In this document: one piece after another, positions 21,717 to 35,541 of the stretch
Position numbering within the stretch: the first letter of the stretch is position 1
Layout: each line of letters starts with the position of its first letter
Origin: Schistocerca nitens
Lineage: Eukaryota > Arthropoda > Insecta > Orthoptera > Acrididae
Reading direction: 5' to 3'
Length of the DNA stretch: 64,000 nucleotides
Assembly: GCF_023898315.1 (NCBI RefSeq)
Contig: NC_064615.1
Span: forward strand, 4,908,501-4,972,500
Notes under the pieces: model-generated
What the model saw: only the letters and a program-made list of their open reading frames with translations
Told to the model about the DNA's origin: nothing
Databases searched by the model: none
Program-made: the position numbers and the translations under genes

Positions 21717-22984
21717 AAATGTAGATAATGAACATAAGCCTGTCATTATATATATAAAATAGTTACCAAGACCCAAGCAAATACATTTGCTGTCATAAAC
21801 TTGGAAAACAGAACAGAACATGTGTATCCAACAAATACTGGTATGTACTAACTCATTACACACTGGTGCCAACAAATATTTCAAAAATTACATATCCGAA
21901 AAGTGTCTCACTGCATTTTGACATAGAAAGAAGAGAGCACATAAACTAGAGCTTATAAATAACCAGCCAGAATGTTCTTATACGTGATGGAGACATGTCA
22001 TGTTCTGATTATGAAGATTATTCAGATTATGTATTTGTCAACTTCTTAATAAACATCTGTGTTTGTTATAATTTTTTTTTCTTTCTTCACACTAACTTCA
22101 CTCTTGTTATTTACTTCCATGATGGGTACATTTTCTTAAGAGAAATGACAAGTCTTGAAATCTGTTTTCATGTCCAAATGTATTTACGTGGTTTTGACTT
22201 TACAACTTAAATGTTAGTTTACACCAGAAATCACTTGATATACATTACTCATATTTTTTGGTATCACTTGAAAAATGGCAAACTGTGATGCAGTAACAAG
22301 TTTTAATTTTTTGTGAGACCTTACAGATTGACAGAACCATGGTTTTAACTTTCATAAGTTCATAGAATGAATGCTATATTTAGAAATTGTAACACTTAAC
22401 TTACATTTTGTCTTGGTTACTATATGTTTGTTTCAAATTTTCACCCTAACCAGTACTAAAGAGCACGATACTAAATGTGTGATCCTCATCTATGAATATT
22501 ACATTCAAATATAACTGTAAATTTTCGATCTGCTGGCCTTAGTTCTACAACAGCTTCTTTGTTTCTTATTAACAGATGATTAGCAAACATCACACACATT
22601 ATAATGATCTTCAGCCCTAGTATCCTAATATTCATTAGAAATTCTACATTATTTGGAGAATGTATACAGCAATTAGCCCATTTTGGTCTACTGAACGTTT
22701 CCTTAATGACTGACATCTTCTATCGCCACAGTAAAATAGCTTTTGTTATTGTCAGAAAAGGATATCTAAATGAATGACACATCAATCATCTTTCCAGTTT
22801 GATCTGAGAGAAAATTATAATCTTCCACCCCCCCCCCCCCCCCTCCATATGCATACTTTTCTGGGGAAAGCACAAACACTTTTCAGTAGTTCAGCTGAGA
22901 AGTGTTAAGTACAAGAGCAGAACTCAACAGTGCATTCTTGAGAAGTGGGTTAACAAACTAAAGTACAGAACTGTCATCTGAAAA
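21717..22984. other. tRNase Z intron, no gene; poly(C) tract
   Basis: AT-rich sequence without recognisable coding. A run of 16 C lies at 22828-22843. Confidence 0.5.
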
Positions 22985-25560
22985 CTATGCTATTGCTCCA
23001 GAATGCATCATGATTGATAAATACAAATGCCAGGGATTAGTTGGAGAATTTTTTGAAAGGTGATAGTATTTCCACTGTGATTGTATAATTGCATGGAACC
23101 AAACCTGAAAAAAGCCAGTTACACCATTTCTACATCTGCAAGTACAACCATACTGTGCAAACAACTGTGTAGTGCATGGTAGAAGGTACTTTTCATTGTA
23201 CCACTTATCAGGGCTTCTTTCCACTCCTTCTGTATACAGGGCATGGGAAGGACTGTTATTGCACCTCTGTGTGCACTGTAACTAGTCTACTCTTGACTTC
23301 ACTATTCCTATGGAAGCATTAAGTAGGGAGTTGTAGGGTAGTCATATATTCCTCCCTTAAAGCGGGTTCTTGAGATTTTGTAAATAATCTTTCATGAATT
23401 TGATGCCATTTATTTTCTAGTGTCTGCCATCTCAAGTTTTTAGCATTTCCATGACACTTTCCCATGTGTCAAACAGTCCTGTGAACTTTCATGCTGCCCT
23501 TCTCTATGTACATTCAATACCCTCCCCCCAACAAACTTGAGCAATATTTTATGATGTGCCACAAGTATCTTGTAACCAATCTCCTTTGCAGACTGATAGT
23601 ATTCCTCCAGAAGCCTACCAACAAACAAAAGTCTGCCATCTGCTTTACTCAAGATTGAGCCTATTTGATCATCCCACTTCATGTACCCACAAATTGTAAC
23701 AGACAAATATTTATACGAGTTAACAGATGCCAATTGTGAACGTTTTAAAGTACCAATCTCTCAGCCACTTTTAAATCTTATCAAGATGATCAGAAATGTA
23801 TGCTATTTTGCCTTTTTTCTTTAGCTAGTAGTTCCTACAGGTACTGTATCACCAGGAAAAAGTCTGAGGTTACTGCTAGTACTGTCTACCAGGTCAAAGT
23901 TTGAGGTATGAACACATCACAAGACCTTACAACAGATGTATGTCTAAGATCTTTAATAAGAGTACCAATAGTATGGGTTGCTCCCTTATTGTACACTCCT
24001 GTGAACTGTGCTTTCTTCCAACTGCTGGACACAGATATTTGTCTGGGGGATCTACAGCACATTATGGTTAAAAAGAGGAGGTAACTACAATACAAATTCT
24101 ATGTGGAATCTGACAGGGATTCCATTGGGCCCCAGAGCTTTGTTTAGTTATGATGCTTTCAGCTGTTTCATTATGATGCTTTCAGGTGTTTCTCAGTGCC
24201 ACTGACATTAAATCTACATCACTCACATTGGCAAGAGTGTGAAAATTTCACTGGGGCAGTACTCCCAGATTTTCCTTTGTAAAGGAACATTTGAAAATGA
24301 GGTTCATCATTTCTGCTACAGCTTTGCTACCATCAATTTCTGTGCCTGTGTCATCCAATTTCTGTGCCTGTGTCGTCAATGAGTGGGTGGACACTAATTT
24401 GTGTGCCACTGACCACCTTTATGTATGACCAGAATTTCTTTTGGTTTTGTCAGGGGTTTTTCAAGTACGATTCTACAATGTTAGTCACTGAATTCTTCAT
24501 GCATTGCCCTACTAACAGCCAAACATTTCTTTTAGCCTTCCTCTGTCTATGACCCTATGCGTTGTTTTACACATGCCGTGCAGCAGTTGCCTTTATTTTA
24601 CAAAGACTGTATACTACGGAGGGAGCACAAAAATCATGAATACTCTACTAGGTACACATCTATTAAGCACTTGGTCAAAAAATTTCTAATCTTGTGTCAT
24701 AGTTCCTCTAAATGCTCCTGCCCAGAGGTAAAGGTTTCAGGTTCCTCATTGACATTAACACTACTGCCTGTTTACCTATTTTAGAGAACATGTAAATATT
24801 TCTACTGGTTTTAGTTTGCCTGTGGAACTATGGTAATCATTTTTGCTACAACCACCTCATGATCACCAATAACAGTTACCATGCAGACATCTTCGATGAT
24901 GTCCATTCTATTTTTTGTGATTAGAAATAATATAGGTCCATCATAAGTGGGTTCAAAATAATTTGTTTCAGGCAGTTTTCTGAGAAGGCATTTAATACTG
25001 TTTCACAATATGTCTGTCACACCCACTACTTACAAAACTGTAACCATCCCAATCAACTGTTGGACAATTAAAGTCTGCTCCATTGATGATATGATTGGGG
25101 AACACATACCAGTGAGCTGAGATATTCTCATAAGTTTTTGGTTACATCTGAGAATAAGGACTAAATTGTAAAGTTTTTGCTCACCCTTGGTCTCACCCAA
25201 ACAATCTCACATGTAGTATCAATTTTTATCTTAGTGGCTATGAGTTTGCAGTCTACTGCAACAAATACAGCTCTCCCATTTCCCATTAGTCTATCATTTT
25301 AATATAAACTCAGATTTAGGCAAAACACTTCACTCTTATCAATTTAAGGTTTTAGCTATATTTCTGTGTCTAGTATTACGGGAACTCCACTGATTTCTAA
25401 GAGTGCTTCAAACTCTTGCCATTTCATTGCAAATGCTTTGGTAGCTGATCATTAGTATTTTAAGTCTCATCTACAGGGGCATTTCTTTGGATGTTACATT
25501 GATACTTTGTAGTCTTCTAGGTTATCCTATTTGGACTGGATGGAGAATGGCCTACTCTAA
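22985..25560 (-). pseudogene. Old Jockey/CR1-type LINE, heavily decayed
   Basis: On the minus strand, the region around 23440-23733 encodes VNSYKYLSVTICGYMKWDDQ, SILSKADGRLLFVGRLLE and AKEIGYKILVAHHKILLKFV, the post-RT region of these LINEs (KYLGVTI.., W..H). At 24230-24530 the text translates to fragments typical of the stretch before RT motif 1 (GTQISVHPLIDDTG-like). The region 24830-25400 resembles an endonuclease. Multiple frameshifts and stops throughout. The boundaries are approximate. Confidence 0.6.
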
Positions 25561-25665
25561 TAAAAAATTAACCTTGTGTGCACCCCACACACAGTCAGCC
25601 AAGGTAGCACCCTGATGTGTAGTATTCCCCTGATCCATGTAGGCGGAGCCTTCTGTCTTTGCAAA

Positions 25666-25667
<2 letters not shown>

Positions 25668-25705
<38 letters not shown>

Positions 25706-25729
25706 GTGTGTGTGTGTGTGTGTGTGTGT
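25668..25729. repeat. (AG)n-(TG)n compound microsatellite
   Basis: About 16 AG units followed by about 13 TG units within the intron. Confidence 0.95.
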
Positions 25730-26198
25730 CTACTTTCGTATTTCTTTTTATTTTTAAAAATCACAATTGCTACACTCTTATCCACTGACCAATCTCTTGT
25801 CTACATGACAGGTGGTTGATTTTTGTTATGCCATTACTTATTCATATTGTTTCCAGGATTTCCCATTATAGTTTTTAAAACATTTTAATCTTCTTAATTT
25901 TAAGTTTTACTCTCGGTTAATTAGACAATATTAGAAATTGGGAGCAAAAAACATCAAACTTTATCATAATAAATCGTAATAGTGTTATGTATTTTCATGG
26001 ACAGAAATGTTTACAAGCAAGAGTATTACCATAAAAAAATAAATAAAAAATACCATGATTTATTTAAACTCAATTAAAATAAATTCAATCAAAAGTAAAG
26101 ATGGTTTTGTTACAAAAGAATCGTGTCCCTCCGCAATGAATTTTCCTTTAGTCAACATCTCGTGTGAAAATAATGGGAAAATCAAGGGGTACACAAAC
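25730..26198. other. tRNase Z intron, no other feature
   Basis: AT-rich; nothing recognised. Confidence 0.5.
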
Positions 26199-26480
26199 CT
26201 GTCTAGCATCCTGTTCGGCCTTAAATTAACCGAACACAATGTTCTGGCCTGTATTACATTCTGTTGCACAGCTACTGCAGTTGGTGATGATATTGTTGTC
26301 TCAGGTTCCACTTCTTCATGGAGTATTCCAGAATCATTAAGCAATGGGAAGATAAATGGATGAAGCTGGTGCAATTTATTCTGGATGCGATGCACTGCTA
26401 TGCTTCCTGTACAAGTACTTCCTTCATTAATTGCTAGGTGGAAAGTACTTTGTGAGAATGCATCCATCCATTTGCGGTAC
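26199..26480 (-). CDS. ELAC2: tRNase Z, linker exon between the two lactamase halves
   Basis: Encodes YRKWMDAFSQSTFHLAINEG, then HRIQNKLHQLHPFIFPLL and a variable stretch ending SVNLRPNRMLD. This matches the long-form tRNase Z region with WM..F....HL.LNE and HPxIFPLL, which precedes the catalytic half. The acceptor is TTTTAACAG; the first base G completes AGG with AG from the previous exon. The donor AG|GTTTGT leaves two bases for the next exon. The length is 282 nt. The stretch after FPLL is poorly conserved, as is usual for the linker. Confidence 0.92.
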
Positions 26481-26804
26481 CTGTTAAAATGACATATACA
26501 TAGTGTCTGAGCAGTCTTTTCTGGGCACTGAATTCTATAAATAGTTCAAAATTGTGAAAAGGTTATACTTCTTGTGTGTTCATGGTATGATCAAATTGCA
26601 AAGCAGTTCCTATTAAGGACAGACTATTTTTTTCTGTTTTAGTAAAACTCTTGCTCACTTATCTGTCACACAAAAGAAATTAATGCTGTATCATTCAAGC
26701 ACAATGTTTCATTACTGTTTTTATTTACATACAGATATGTCAGGGCTAAGGGAAGAAGCATGAAGGGAATTAAACATAGCTCTGAAAGTGACGGCTACTA
26801 TCTT
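26481..26804. other. tRNase Z intron, no other feature
   Basis: AT-rich; nothing recognised. Confidence 0.5.
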
Positions 26805-29800
26805 CTTGTTGTTGTTTTGTTGTTGTCTTTAGTACGAAGACTGGTTTAACCTGCTCTCTACACTACTCTATCCTGTGCAAGCCTCATCTCCAAGTAACTG
26901 CTGCAACCTTAGCCCTTCTGAACCTGTTAACCATATTCATCTCTAGCTTGATCTCCCTCAATGATTTTTATCCCACTTTTCCTTCCAGTACCAAATTGGT
27001 GATCCCTTGAAGCCTCAGAATGTGTCCAACCGACAAATACCTTCTACTAGTCAGGTTGTCCACAAATTTCTTATCTCTCCAATTCCATGAAAGTACCTCC
27101 TCATTTGTCACGTGATTTACCCATTTTCTCTTCAGCAGTCTTCTGTAGCAGCATATTTCAAAAGCTTTCTAGTCTAAACTATTTATTGCCCATCTTTCAC
27201 TTCCATACATGGCTACATTCTACACATATACTTTCTGATAAAAACTTCCTGATACCTAACTCTATATTTCATGTTAAAAAATTTCGCTTCTTCAGAAACA
27301 GTTTTCTTGTCATTGCCAGTCTACATATTATATACTCTCTACTTTGAAAATCATCAGTTTTTTCCTGCCCATATAGCAAAACTCGTCTACTAGTTTAAGT
27401 GTCTCGTTTCCTAAACTAATTCCCTTGACATCACCTAATTTAATTAAAACTTTATTCCATTATTCTTGTTTTGCTTTTGCTGAAGTTCATCTTTTATCCT
27501 CCTTTCGAAACACTGTCCGTTTTGTTCAGATGCTCTTTCAAATCCTTTGCTGTCTGAAAGAATTACAATGTCATCGGTAAACACCAAAATTTTTGTTTCT
27601 TCTCCCAGGAATTTAATTTCTACTCCAAATTTTTCTTTGGTTTCTTTTACTGCTGGCTCAATGTACAGACTGAATAACACTGGGCATATCCTACAACCCT
27701 GTCTCACTCCTTTCTCAACCACTGCTTCCCCTTCATGTCCCTAAACTCATTAACTGCTGTCTAGCTTCTGTACAAGCTGTAAATAGCCTTTCGCTCACTG
27801 TATTTTAGCCCAACTACCCTCAAAATTTCAAAGAGCGGACCCCTGTCAACATTGTCAAAAGCTTTCTTTAAGATTACAAATGCCATATTTCTTAAGTTTG
27901 TCTTTCCTTAACATATCTTCTAACATGGTTGCAGGCTCAGTATTTCCTTGGCTCATACCAATTTTTCCATTCTTCTGTAAAGAATGTGAGTTAGTGCTTT
28001 GCAACCATGACTTATTAAACTGATAGTTTGGTAATATTCACTCCAGTCAGCATCTGCTTTCTTTGGAATTGGAATTATTTTATTCTACTTTAAGTCTAAG
28101 GGTATTTCGAATGTCTCATACATCTTGTAAATGAGGTGGAATAGTTTTGTCATGGCTGACTCTACCAAGGCTATCAGTAGTTCTTACAAAATGTCACCTA
28201 CTCTGAAGTCTTCATTTCAACTTAGGTCTTTCTGAGCTGTGTCAAATTCTTCTCACAGTATCATGTCTCCCACATCATTTTCATCTGCATCCTCTTCCCT
28301 TTCCACATTATTGCCTTTACATTCAACTCCCTTGTATAAATCCTCTTCCTCCTTCCACATTTCAGCTTTCCCTTCTTTGCTCAGTACTGATTTCCCATCT
28401 GAGCTCTTGATTTTCACACAGCTGCTTCTCTTTTCTCCCAAAGCCTCTTTAATTGTCCCTTAGGCGGTATCTGTCTTTCCTCTAGTGTTATATACTTCTA
28501 AATCCTTACATCTGCTCTCTAGCCATTCCTTCTTAGCCATTTTAGTCTTCTTGCCAATCTCATTTTTTAGATGTTTGTATTCCCTTTCACCTATTTCATT
28601 TACTGCATTTTTATATTTCCTCCTTTCATCAATTAAATTCAATACCTCCCACGTTAGCCAAAGAGTCCTACTAGGCCTTGTCTTTTTAACTATCTGATCC
28701 TCTGCTGCCTTCACTATTTCAGAGGAAGAGGAGGAGATTAGTGTTTTAAGTCCTGTCGACAATGAGGTCAATAGAGACGGAACAGAAGCTTGGATTAGGG
28801 AAGGATGGGGAAGAAAATTGGCTGTGCTCCTTCAAAGGAACCATCCCGGCATTTACCTGAAGCGAAATCATGGAAAACATAAATCAAGAAGGTTGACTGC
28901 AGGTTTGAACCGCTATCCTCCCGAATGCGAGTCCAGTGTGCTAACCATTGCACCATCTAGCTTGGTTTTCACTATTTCATCTCTCAGAGCTACTTATTCA
29001 TCTTCTACTGTATTTCTTTCCTTTCTTGTCAATCATGACTAATGCTTCCTCAGAAATAACCCGTAACCTCTGGTTCTTATCTAGGTTCCGTCTCCTTAAT
29101 TCTCTACCTTTTTGAAATTTCTTCAGTTTCAGTCTACAGTTCATAACCAATTAACTGAGGTCAAGGTACACATGTGCCCCTGGAAATGTTTTACAATTTA
29201 AAATCTGGTTCCATAATTTCTGTCTTACCTTTATATTATTAATCTGAAACCTTCCAGTGTCTCCAAGTCCCTTCCAGGTGTATAATCTTTTTTCATGATA
29301 CTTAAACGAGGCGTTAGCGATGATTAAATTATGCTCTGTGCAAAATTCTACCAGGTGGTTTCTTCTTCGATTCAGTTCCCCAATCCATATTCACCTACTA
29401 TTTTTCCTTCTCTTTATTTTAGTGCTAACGAATTCCAATTGCCCAACACTAGTAAATTTTCATCTCCCTTAACTATCTAAATAATTTCTTTTGTTTCACC
29501 AAACATTTCTTCAATCTCCTCATCTGCAGAGCAAGTTGGCATATAAACCCTTACCACTGTGATGGATGCAGGCTTTGTGTCTATCTTGTCTACAATAATG
29601 CATTCACTATGCTGGTCATAGTAGTTTACCTGCACTCTTATTTTCTTATTCATTATTCAACCTGCTCCTGCATCACCCCTATATGATTTTGTATTTGCAA
29701 TCCTGTATTCAAGCTTTTCCTCCTGCCACCAAACTTCACTAATTCCAACTACATACAACTTTAATCTATTTTCTGACCTACTTGCCCGATTAAGGGCTCT

Positions 29801-30041
29801 AACATTCCATGCTCTGATCTTTGGAATGCCAGTTCTGTTTCTCCTGACGATGACATCCTTCTGAGTAGTCCCTGCCCAGAGATCTGAATGTGGGACTATT
29901 TTACCTACAGAATATTTTACACAAGAGGATGTCATCATAATTTAACCATGCAGTAGAGCTGCATGTCTTCAGTGAAAAAATAAAGGCGTAGTTTCCCTTT
30001 GCTTTCGGCTGTTCACAGTACCAGCAGAGCAAGGTCATTTT
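26805..30041 (-). mobile_element. RTE LINE, near full-length but old, with nested SINE
   Basis: Same family as copy A. The GTT-rich 3' end starts at 26805 and the 5' end matches copy A to about 30041 (AGTACCAGCAGAGCAAGG). Coding remnants on the minus strand: MMTSSCVKYSVGKIVPHSDL (29938), EIVKAAEDQIVKKTRPSRTL (28710), CVKIKSSDGKSVLSKEGKAE (28420) and VEKGVRQGCRICPVLFSLYI (27722). The catalytic FADD reads FTDD. A SINE with its own target duplication is inserted at 28722-28967. No duplication of the RTE itself could be seen, consistent with age. Confidence 0.85.
28722..28967 (-). mobile_element. tRNA-derived SINE nested in the RTE, 12-bp TSD
   Basis: Same family and orientation as 4361-4610. 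TTCACTATTTCA occurs at 28710-28721 and 28968-28979, so the insertion into the RTE is precise. Relative to 4361-4610 it carries many substitutions and small deletions, so this SINE is older than the one near 4.4 kb. Confidence 0.85.
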
Positions 30042-30880
30042 GGTTGATGTTACAAGACCAGAGCAGACAGTCATCCAGACAGTTGCCCCTGCAACTACCG
30101 AAAAAAGGCTGCTGCCTCTCTTCAGGAACCACATGTTTGTCTGGCCTCTCAACAGAGGCACCTCCTGGATGGAAAGGTGGTCAAGCACTGGTCTTCATGT
30201 CATCTATCAAAAATTTCCCTGCAGTTCTAGATTCCAACTGTCAGTGCAGCTATCATAAGTGTGTTATAAGTAGTCATGCAGACTGAACATATTTGTAATG
30301 ACACACAAACTCAGGCATGTACATGCATTAGTCCAACTAATGCTTGCACACACCTGAGTTAGACTGGTATTTGTGTTGTTACTATTATGAAAACAATAAG
30401 AGTGATGTGGATGGCTGGAATCAAATGGCAATATCAAAAACAACAAACCAAAGGTTTTGGGAGGCAGGGAAGCATCACAAACCATGAGCACAGAAGAGGT
30501 GTGAGTGGTGAAGACAAGTGTAAAGACAAAGTTTACAATATTTAACTGGTGCTACTGATCAAGAAGCGAGGTAAGTGAGGGTGGAGGAGGGAAGAATTCA
30601 AATGAGAGAAATGGAAATTACTAGATCCCTCCCATTGCTTTGCAGCATTTGTTGTGGTAAATCTGCAAATGAAACACTGACTCACTCCTGAAAATGTATG
30701 CTTTCTGTTTGATAGAAACACATGTGAAATGCTTATATAGACCACTCTCCAATTTTTCTATATTCTTACAACCCACTGGGGCTGAATTTTTAACTTTTCA
30801 ATTTAAGAGCCAAACTAGTGCATGTATGATACAGGTCAATTACTAAAGTTGTAAAGAAATTCACAAAAGAAGTAACAAAC
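30042..30880. other. tRNase Z intron, no other feature
   Basis: No gene or repeat family recognised on either strand. Confidence 0.45.
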
Positions 30881-31025
30881 CTTACATCGTTCATGACCTC
30901 TGGTGGTGTAAAGTGTACAACGAGGTAAGCCAGATCTTCGTCCTTCTCTGCTACTGCTTGATGTTCTCGAAACATGGGATTACTGATGAATGAGTCCAGA
31001 AAGCTATCAGATGGACATTCCACAA
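30881..31025 (-). CDS. ELAC2: tRNase Z, N-terminal-half exon (VVECP)
   Basis: Encodes VECPSDSFLDSFISNPMF, REHQAVAEKDEDLAYLVVHF and TPPEVMNDV. VVECP..xF is conserved in the N-terminal half of long tRNase Z. The acceptor is TTGCTTGCAG; leading TT joins the G that ends the previous exon to give GTT. The donor is AAG|GTTTGT, leaving AG. The length is 145 nt. Confidence 0.92.
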
Positions 31026-31295
31026 CTGCAAGCAAAATTCACTGTCATTTTAAAAAGTTTAAAGATATTTTCCATTTCAAACATTATAAAATTGGAAAAG
31101 AGAAAGGGCTGAATACCCTGTTTGTAAATATGAATTAGAAATTTTTAATGTAGAAAAATTACTTTCCTTTCAGTGTGTATATACATTTGTTTGGGGAGGG
31201 GGGCATCAATTGAAAGCTGTTCAATGTTGTTTACGTGCTTGTCTATTCTTGTAATTCCGCCAGATGTATTGAAAAATTACCCGAGATTATATATA
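31026..31295. other. tRNase Z intron, no other feature
   Basis: AT-rich intron between the exon and the PLE array. A short TATATATAATA precedes the PLE terminus. Confidence 0.5.
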
Positions 31296-32867
31296 ATAGA
31301 GGGAAACATTCCACGTGGGAAAAATATATCTAAAAACACAGATGATGTGACTTACCGAACGAAAGTGCTGGCAGGTCGATAGACACACAAACAAACAAAC
31401 ACAAACATACACATGAAATTCAAGCTTTCGCAACAAACTGTTGCCTCATCAGGAAAGAGGGAAGGAGAGGGCAAGACGAAATGATGTGGGTTTTAAGGGA
31501 GAGGGTAAGGAGTCATTCCAATCCCGGGAGCGGAAAGACTTACCTTAGGGGGAAAAAAGGACGGGTATACACTTGCACACACACACACACACATATCCAT
31601 CCGCACATACACAGACACAAGCAGACATTTGTAAAGGCAAAGAGTTTGGGCAGATATGTCAATCGAGGCGGAAGTACAGAGGCAAAGATGTTGTTGAAAG
31701 ACAGGTGAGGTACGAGCGGCGGCAAATTGAAATTAGCGGAGATTGAGGACTGGCGGCTAACGAGAAGAGAGGATATACTGAAGGGCAAGTTCCCATCTCC
31801 GGAGTTCTGACAGGTTGGTGTTAGTGGGAAGTATCGAGATAACCTGGACGGTGTAACACTGTGCCAAGATGTGCTGGCCGTGCACCAAGGCATGTTTAGC
31901 CACAGGGTGATCCTCATTACCAACAAACACTGTCTGCCTGTGTCCATTCACGCGAATGGACAGTTTGTTGCTGGTCATTCCCACATAGAAAGCTTCACAG
32001 TGTAGGCAGGTCAGTTGGTAAATCACGTGGGTGCTTTCACACGTGGCTCTGCCTTTGATCGTGTACACCTTCCGGGTTACAGGACTGGAGTAGGTGGTGG
32101 TGGGAGGGTGCATGGGACAGGTTTTACACCGGGGCGGTTACAAGGGTAGGAGCCAGAGGGTAGGGAAGGTGGATTGGGGATTTCACAGGGATGAACTAAG
32201 AGGTTACGAAGGTTAGGTGAATGGCAGAAAGACACTCTTGGTGGAGTGGGGAGGATTTCATGAAGGATTGATCTCATTTCAGGGCAGAATTTGAGGAAGT
32301 CGTATCCCTGCTGGAGAGCCACATTCAGAGTCTGATCCAGTCCCGGAAAGTATCCTGTCACAAGTGGGGCACTTTTGGGGTTCTTTGTGAGAGGTTCTGC
32401 GTTTGAGGAGATGAAGTGGCTCTGGTTATTTGCTTCTGTACCAGGTCGGGAGGGTCTCTTCTCGTTATCCGCCAGGCCTCAATCTCCGCTAATTTCAATT
32501 TGCCGCCGCTCATACCTCACCTGTCTTTCAACATCTTTGCCTCTGTACTTCCGCCTCGACTGAAATCTCTGCCCAAACTCTTTGCCTTTACAAATGTCTG
32601 CTTGTGTCTGTGTATGTGCGGATGGATATGTGTGTGTGTGCGCAAGTGTATACCCGTCCTTTTTTCCCCCTAAGGTAAGTCTTTCCGCTACCGGTATTGG
32701 AATGACTCCTTACCCTCTCCCTTAAAACCCACATCCTTTCGTCTTTCCCTCTCCTTCCCTCTTTCCTGACGAGGCAACAGTTTGTTGCGAAAGCTTGAAT
32801 TTCATGTGTATGTTTGTGTGTCTATCAACCTGCCAGCACTTTCGTTCAGTAAGTCACATCATCTGTG
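31296..32867 (-). mobile_element. PLE copy B: truncated copy with inverted tail (foldback)
   Basis: Left part 31296-32452 is a minus-strand PLE from terminus through the tail and the C-terminal coding region (GIY-YIG domain with intact YVGMTS, broken by a 1-nt loss near 32130), up to a point in the RT-endonuclease linker. At 32453 the orientation flips: 32453-32867 is a plus-strand PLE 3' end starting inside the last codons (SRYPPGLNL equivalents) and running through the tail. The two tails form inverted arms of about 410 bp around a 690-bp single-copy middle, with both 3' ends facing outward. The right arm ends at CATCTGTGTTATATA and lacks the terminal repeat. Confidence 0.85.

Positions 32868-32930
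<63 letters not shown>
32868..32930. repeat. (TA)n microsatellite between two PLE copies
   Basis: About 31 TA units separating the tail of copy B from the tail of copy C. Confidence 0.95.
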
Positions 32931-32936
<6 letters not shown>

Positions 32937-35541
32937 AACAAACACAAACATACACACAAAATTCTAGCTTTCGCAACAAACGGTTGCTTCGTCAGGAAAG
33001 AGGGAAGGAGAGGGAAAGATGAAAGGAAGTGGGTTTTAAGGGAGAGGGTCAGGAGTCATTCCAATCCCGGGAGCGGAAAGACTTACCTTAGGGGGAAAAA
33101 AGGACAGGTATACACTCGCTCACACACACATATCCATCCGCATATACACAGACACAAGCAGACATTTGTAAAGGCAAAGAGTTTGGGCAGAGATGTCAGT
33201 CGAGGCGGAAGTACAGAGGCAAAGGTGATGTTGAAAGACAGGTGAGGTACGAGCGGCGGCAAATAGAAATTTGAGATTAGCGGAGATTGAGGCCTGGCGG
33301 ATAGCGAGAAGAGAGGATATGCTGAAGGGCAAGTTCCCACCTCCGGAGTTCTGACAGGTTGGTGTTAGTGGGAAGTATCCAGATAACCCGGACGGTGTAA
33401 CACTGTGCCAAGATGTGCTGGCCGTGCACCAAGGCATGTTTAGCCACAGGGTGATCCTCATTACCAACAAACACTGTCTGCCTGTGTCCATTCATGCGAA
33501 TGGACAGTTTGTTGCTGGTCATTCGCACATAGAAGGCTTCACAGTGTAGGCAGGTCAGTTGGTAAATCACGTGGGTGCTTTCACACGTGGCTCTGCCTTT
33601 GATCGTGTACACCTTCCGGGTTACAGGACTGGAGTAGGTGGTGGTGGGAGGGTGCATGGGACAGGTTTTACAACGGGGGCGGTTACAAGGGTAGGAGCCA
33701 GAGGGTAGGGAAGGTGGTTTGGGGATTTCATAGGGATGAACTAGGATGTTACGAAGGTTAGGTGGACAGCGGAAAGACACTCTGGGTGGAGTGGGGAGGA
33801 TTTCATGAAGGATGGATCTCATTTCAGGGCAGGATTTGAGGAAGTCGTATCCCTGCTGGAGAGCCACATTCAGAATCTGATCCAATCCCGGAAAGTATCC
33901 TGTCACAAGTGGGGCACTTTTGGGGTTCTTCTGTGGAAGGTTCCGGGTTTGAGGAGATGAGGAAGTTGCTCTGGTTATTTGCTTCTGTACCAGGTCGGGA
34001 GGGTAGTTACGGGATGCGAAAGCTGTTTTCAGGTTGTTGGTGTAATGGTTCAAGGATTCCGGACTGGAGCAGATTCGTTTGCCACGAAGACCTAGGCTGT
34101 AGGGAAGGGACCGTTTGATGTGGAATGGGTGGCAGCTGTCATAATGGAGGTACTGTTGCTTGTTGGTGGGTTTGATGTGGACGGACGTGTGAAGCTGGCC
34201 GTTGGACAGGTGGAGATCAACGTCAAGGAAAGTGGCATGGGATTTAGAGTAGGACCAGGTGAATCTGATGGAACCAAAGGAGTTGAGGTTGGAGAGGAAA
34301 TTCTGGAGTTCTTCTTCACTGTGAGTCCAGATCATGAAAATGTCATCAATAAATCTGTACCAAACTTTGGGTTGGCAGGCCTGGGTAACCAAGAAGGCTT
34401 CCTCTAAGCGACCCATGAATAGGTTGGCGTACGAGGGGGCCATCCTGGTACCCATGGCTGTTCCCTTTAATTGTTGGTATGTCTGGCCCTCAAAAGTGAA
34501 GAAGTTGTGGGTCAGGATGAAGCTTGCTAAGGTGATGAGGAAAGAGGTTTTAGGTAGGGTGGCAGGAGATCGGCGTGAAAGGAAGTGCTCCATCGCAGCG
34601 AGGCCCTGGACATGCGGAATATTTGTGTATAAGGAAGTGGCATCAATGGTTACAAGGATAGTTTCCGGGGGTAACAGACTGGGTAGGGATTCCAGGCGTT
34701 CGAGAAAGTGGTTGGTGTCTTTGATGAAGGATGGGAGACTGAATGTGATGGGTTGAAGGTGTTGATCTACGTAGGCAGAGATACGTTCTGTGGGGGCTTG
34801 GTAACCAGCTACAATGGGACGGCCGGGATGATTGGGTTTGTGAATTTTAGGAAGAAGGTAGAAGGTAGGGGTGCGGGGTGTTGGTATGGTCAGGAGGTTG
34901 ATGGAGTCAGGTGAAAGGTTTTGTAGGGGGCCTAAGGTTCTGAGGATTCCTTGAAGCTCCGCCTGGACATCAGGAATGGGATTACCTTGGCAAACTTTGT
35001 AAGTAGTATTGTCTGAAAGCCGACGCAGTCCCTCAGCCACATACTCCCGACGATCAAGTACCACAGTCGTGGAACCCTTGTCAGCCGGAAGAATGACGAT
35101 GGATTGGTCAGCCTTCAGATCACGGATAGCCTGGGCTTCAGCAGTGGTGATGTTGGGAGTAGGATTAAGGTTTTTTAAGAAGGATTGAGAGGCAAGGCTG
35201 GAAGTCAGAAATTCCTGGAAGGTTAGGAGAGGGTGATTTTGAGGAAGAGGAGGTGGGTCCCGCTGTGACGGAGGACGGAACTGTTCCAGGCAGGGTTCAA
35301 TTTGGATAGTTTCTTGGGGAGTTGGATCATTAGGAGTAGGATTAGGATCATTTTTCTTCGTGGCAAAGTGATATTTCCAGCAGAGAGTACGGGTGTAGGA
35401 CAATAAATCTTTGACGAGGGCTGTTTGGTTGAATCTGGGAGTGGGGCTGAAGGTGAGGCCTTTGGATAGGACAGAGGTTTCGGATTGGGAGAGAGGTTTG
35501 GAGGAAAGGTTAACTACTGAATTGGGGTGTTGTGGTTCCAG

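Noticed and set aside
34092..34914. Plus-strand open frames opposite PLE copy C
   Set aside because: They are shadows of the minus-strand coding sequence; only the minus strand shows RT and nuclease motifs.
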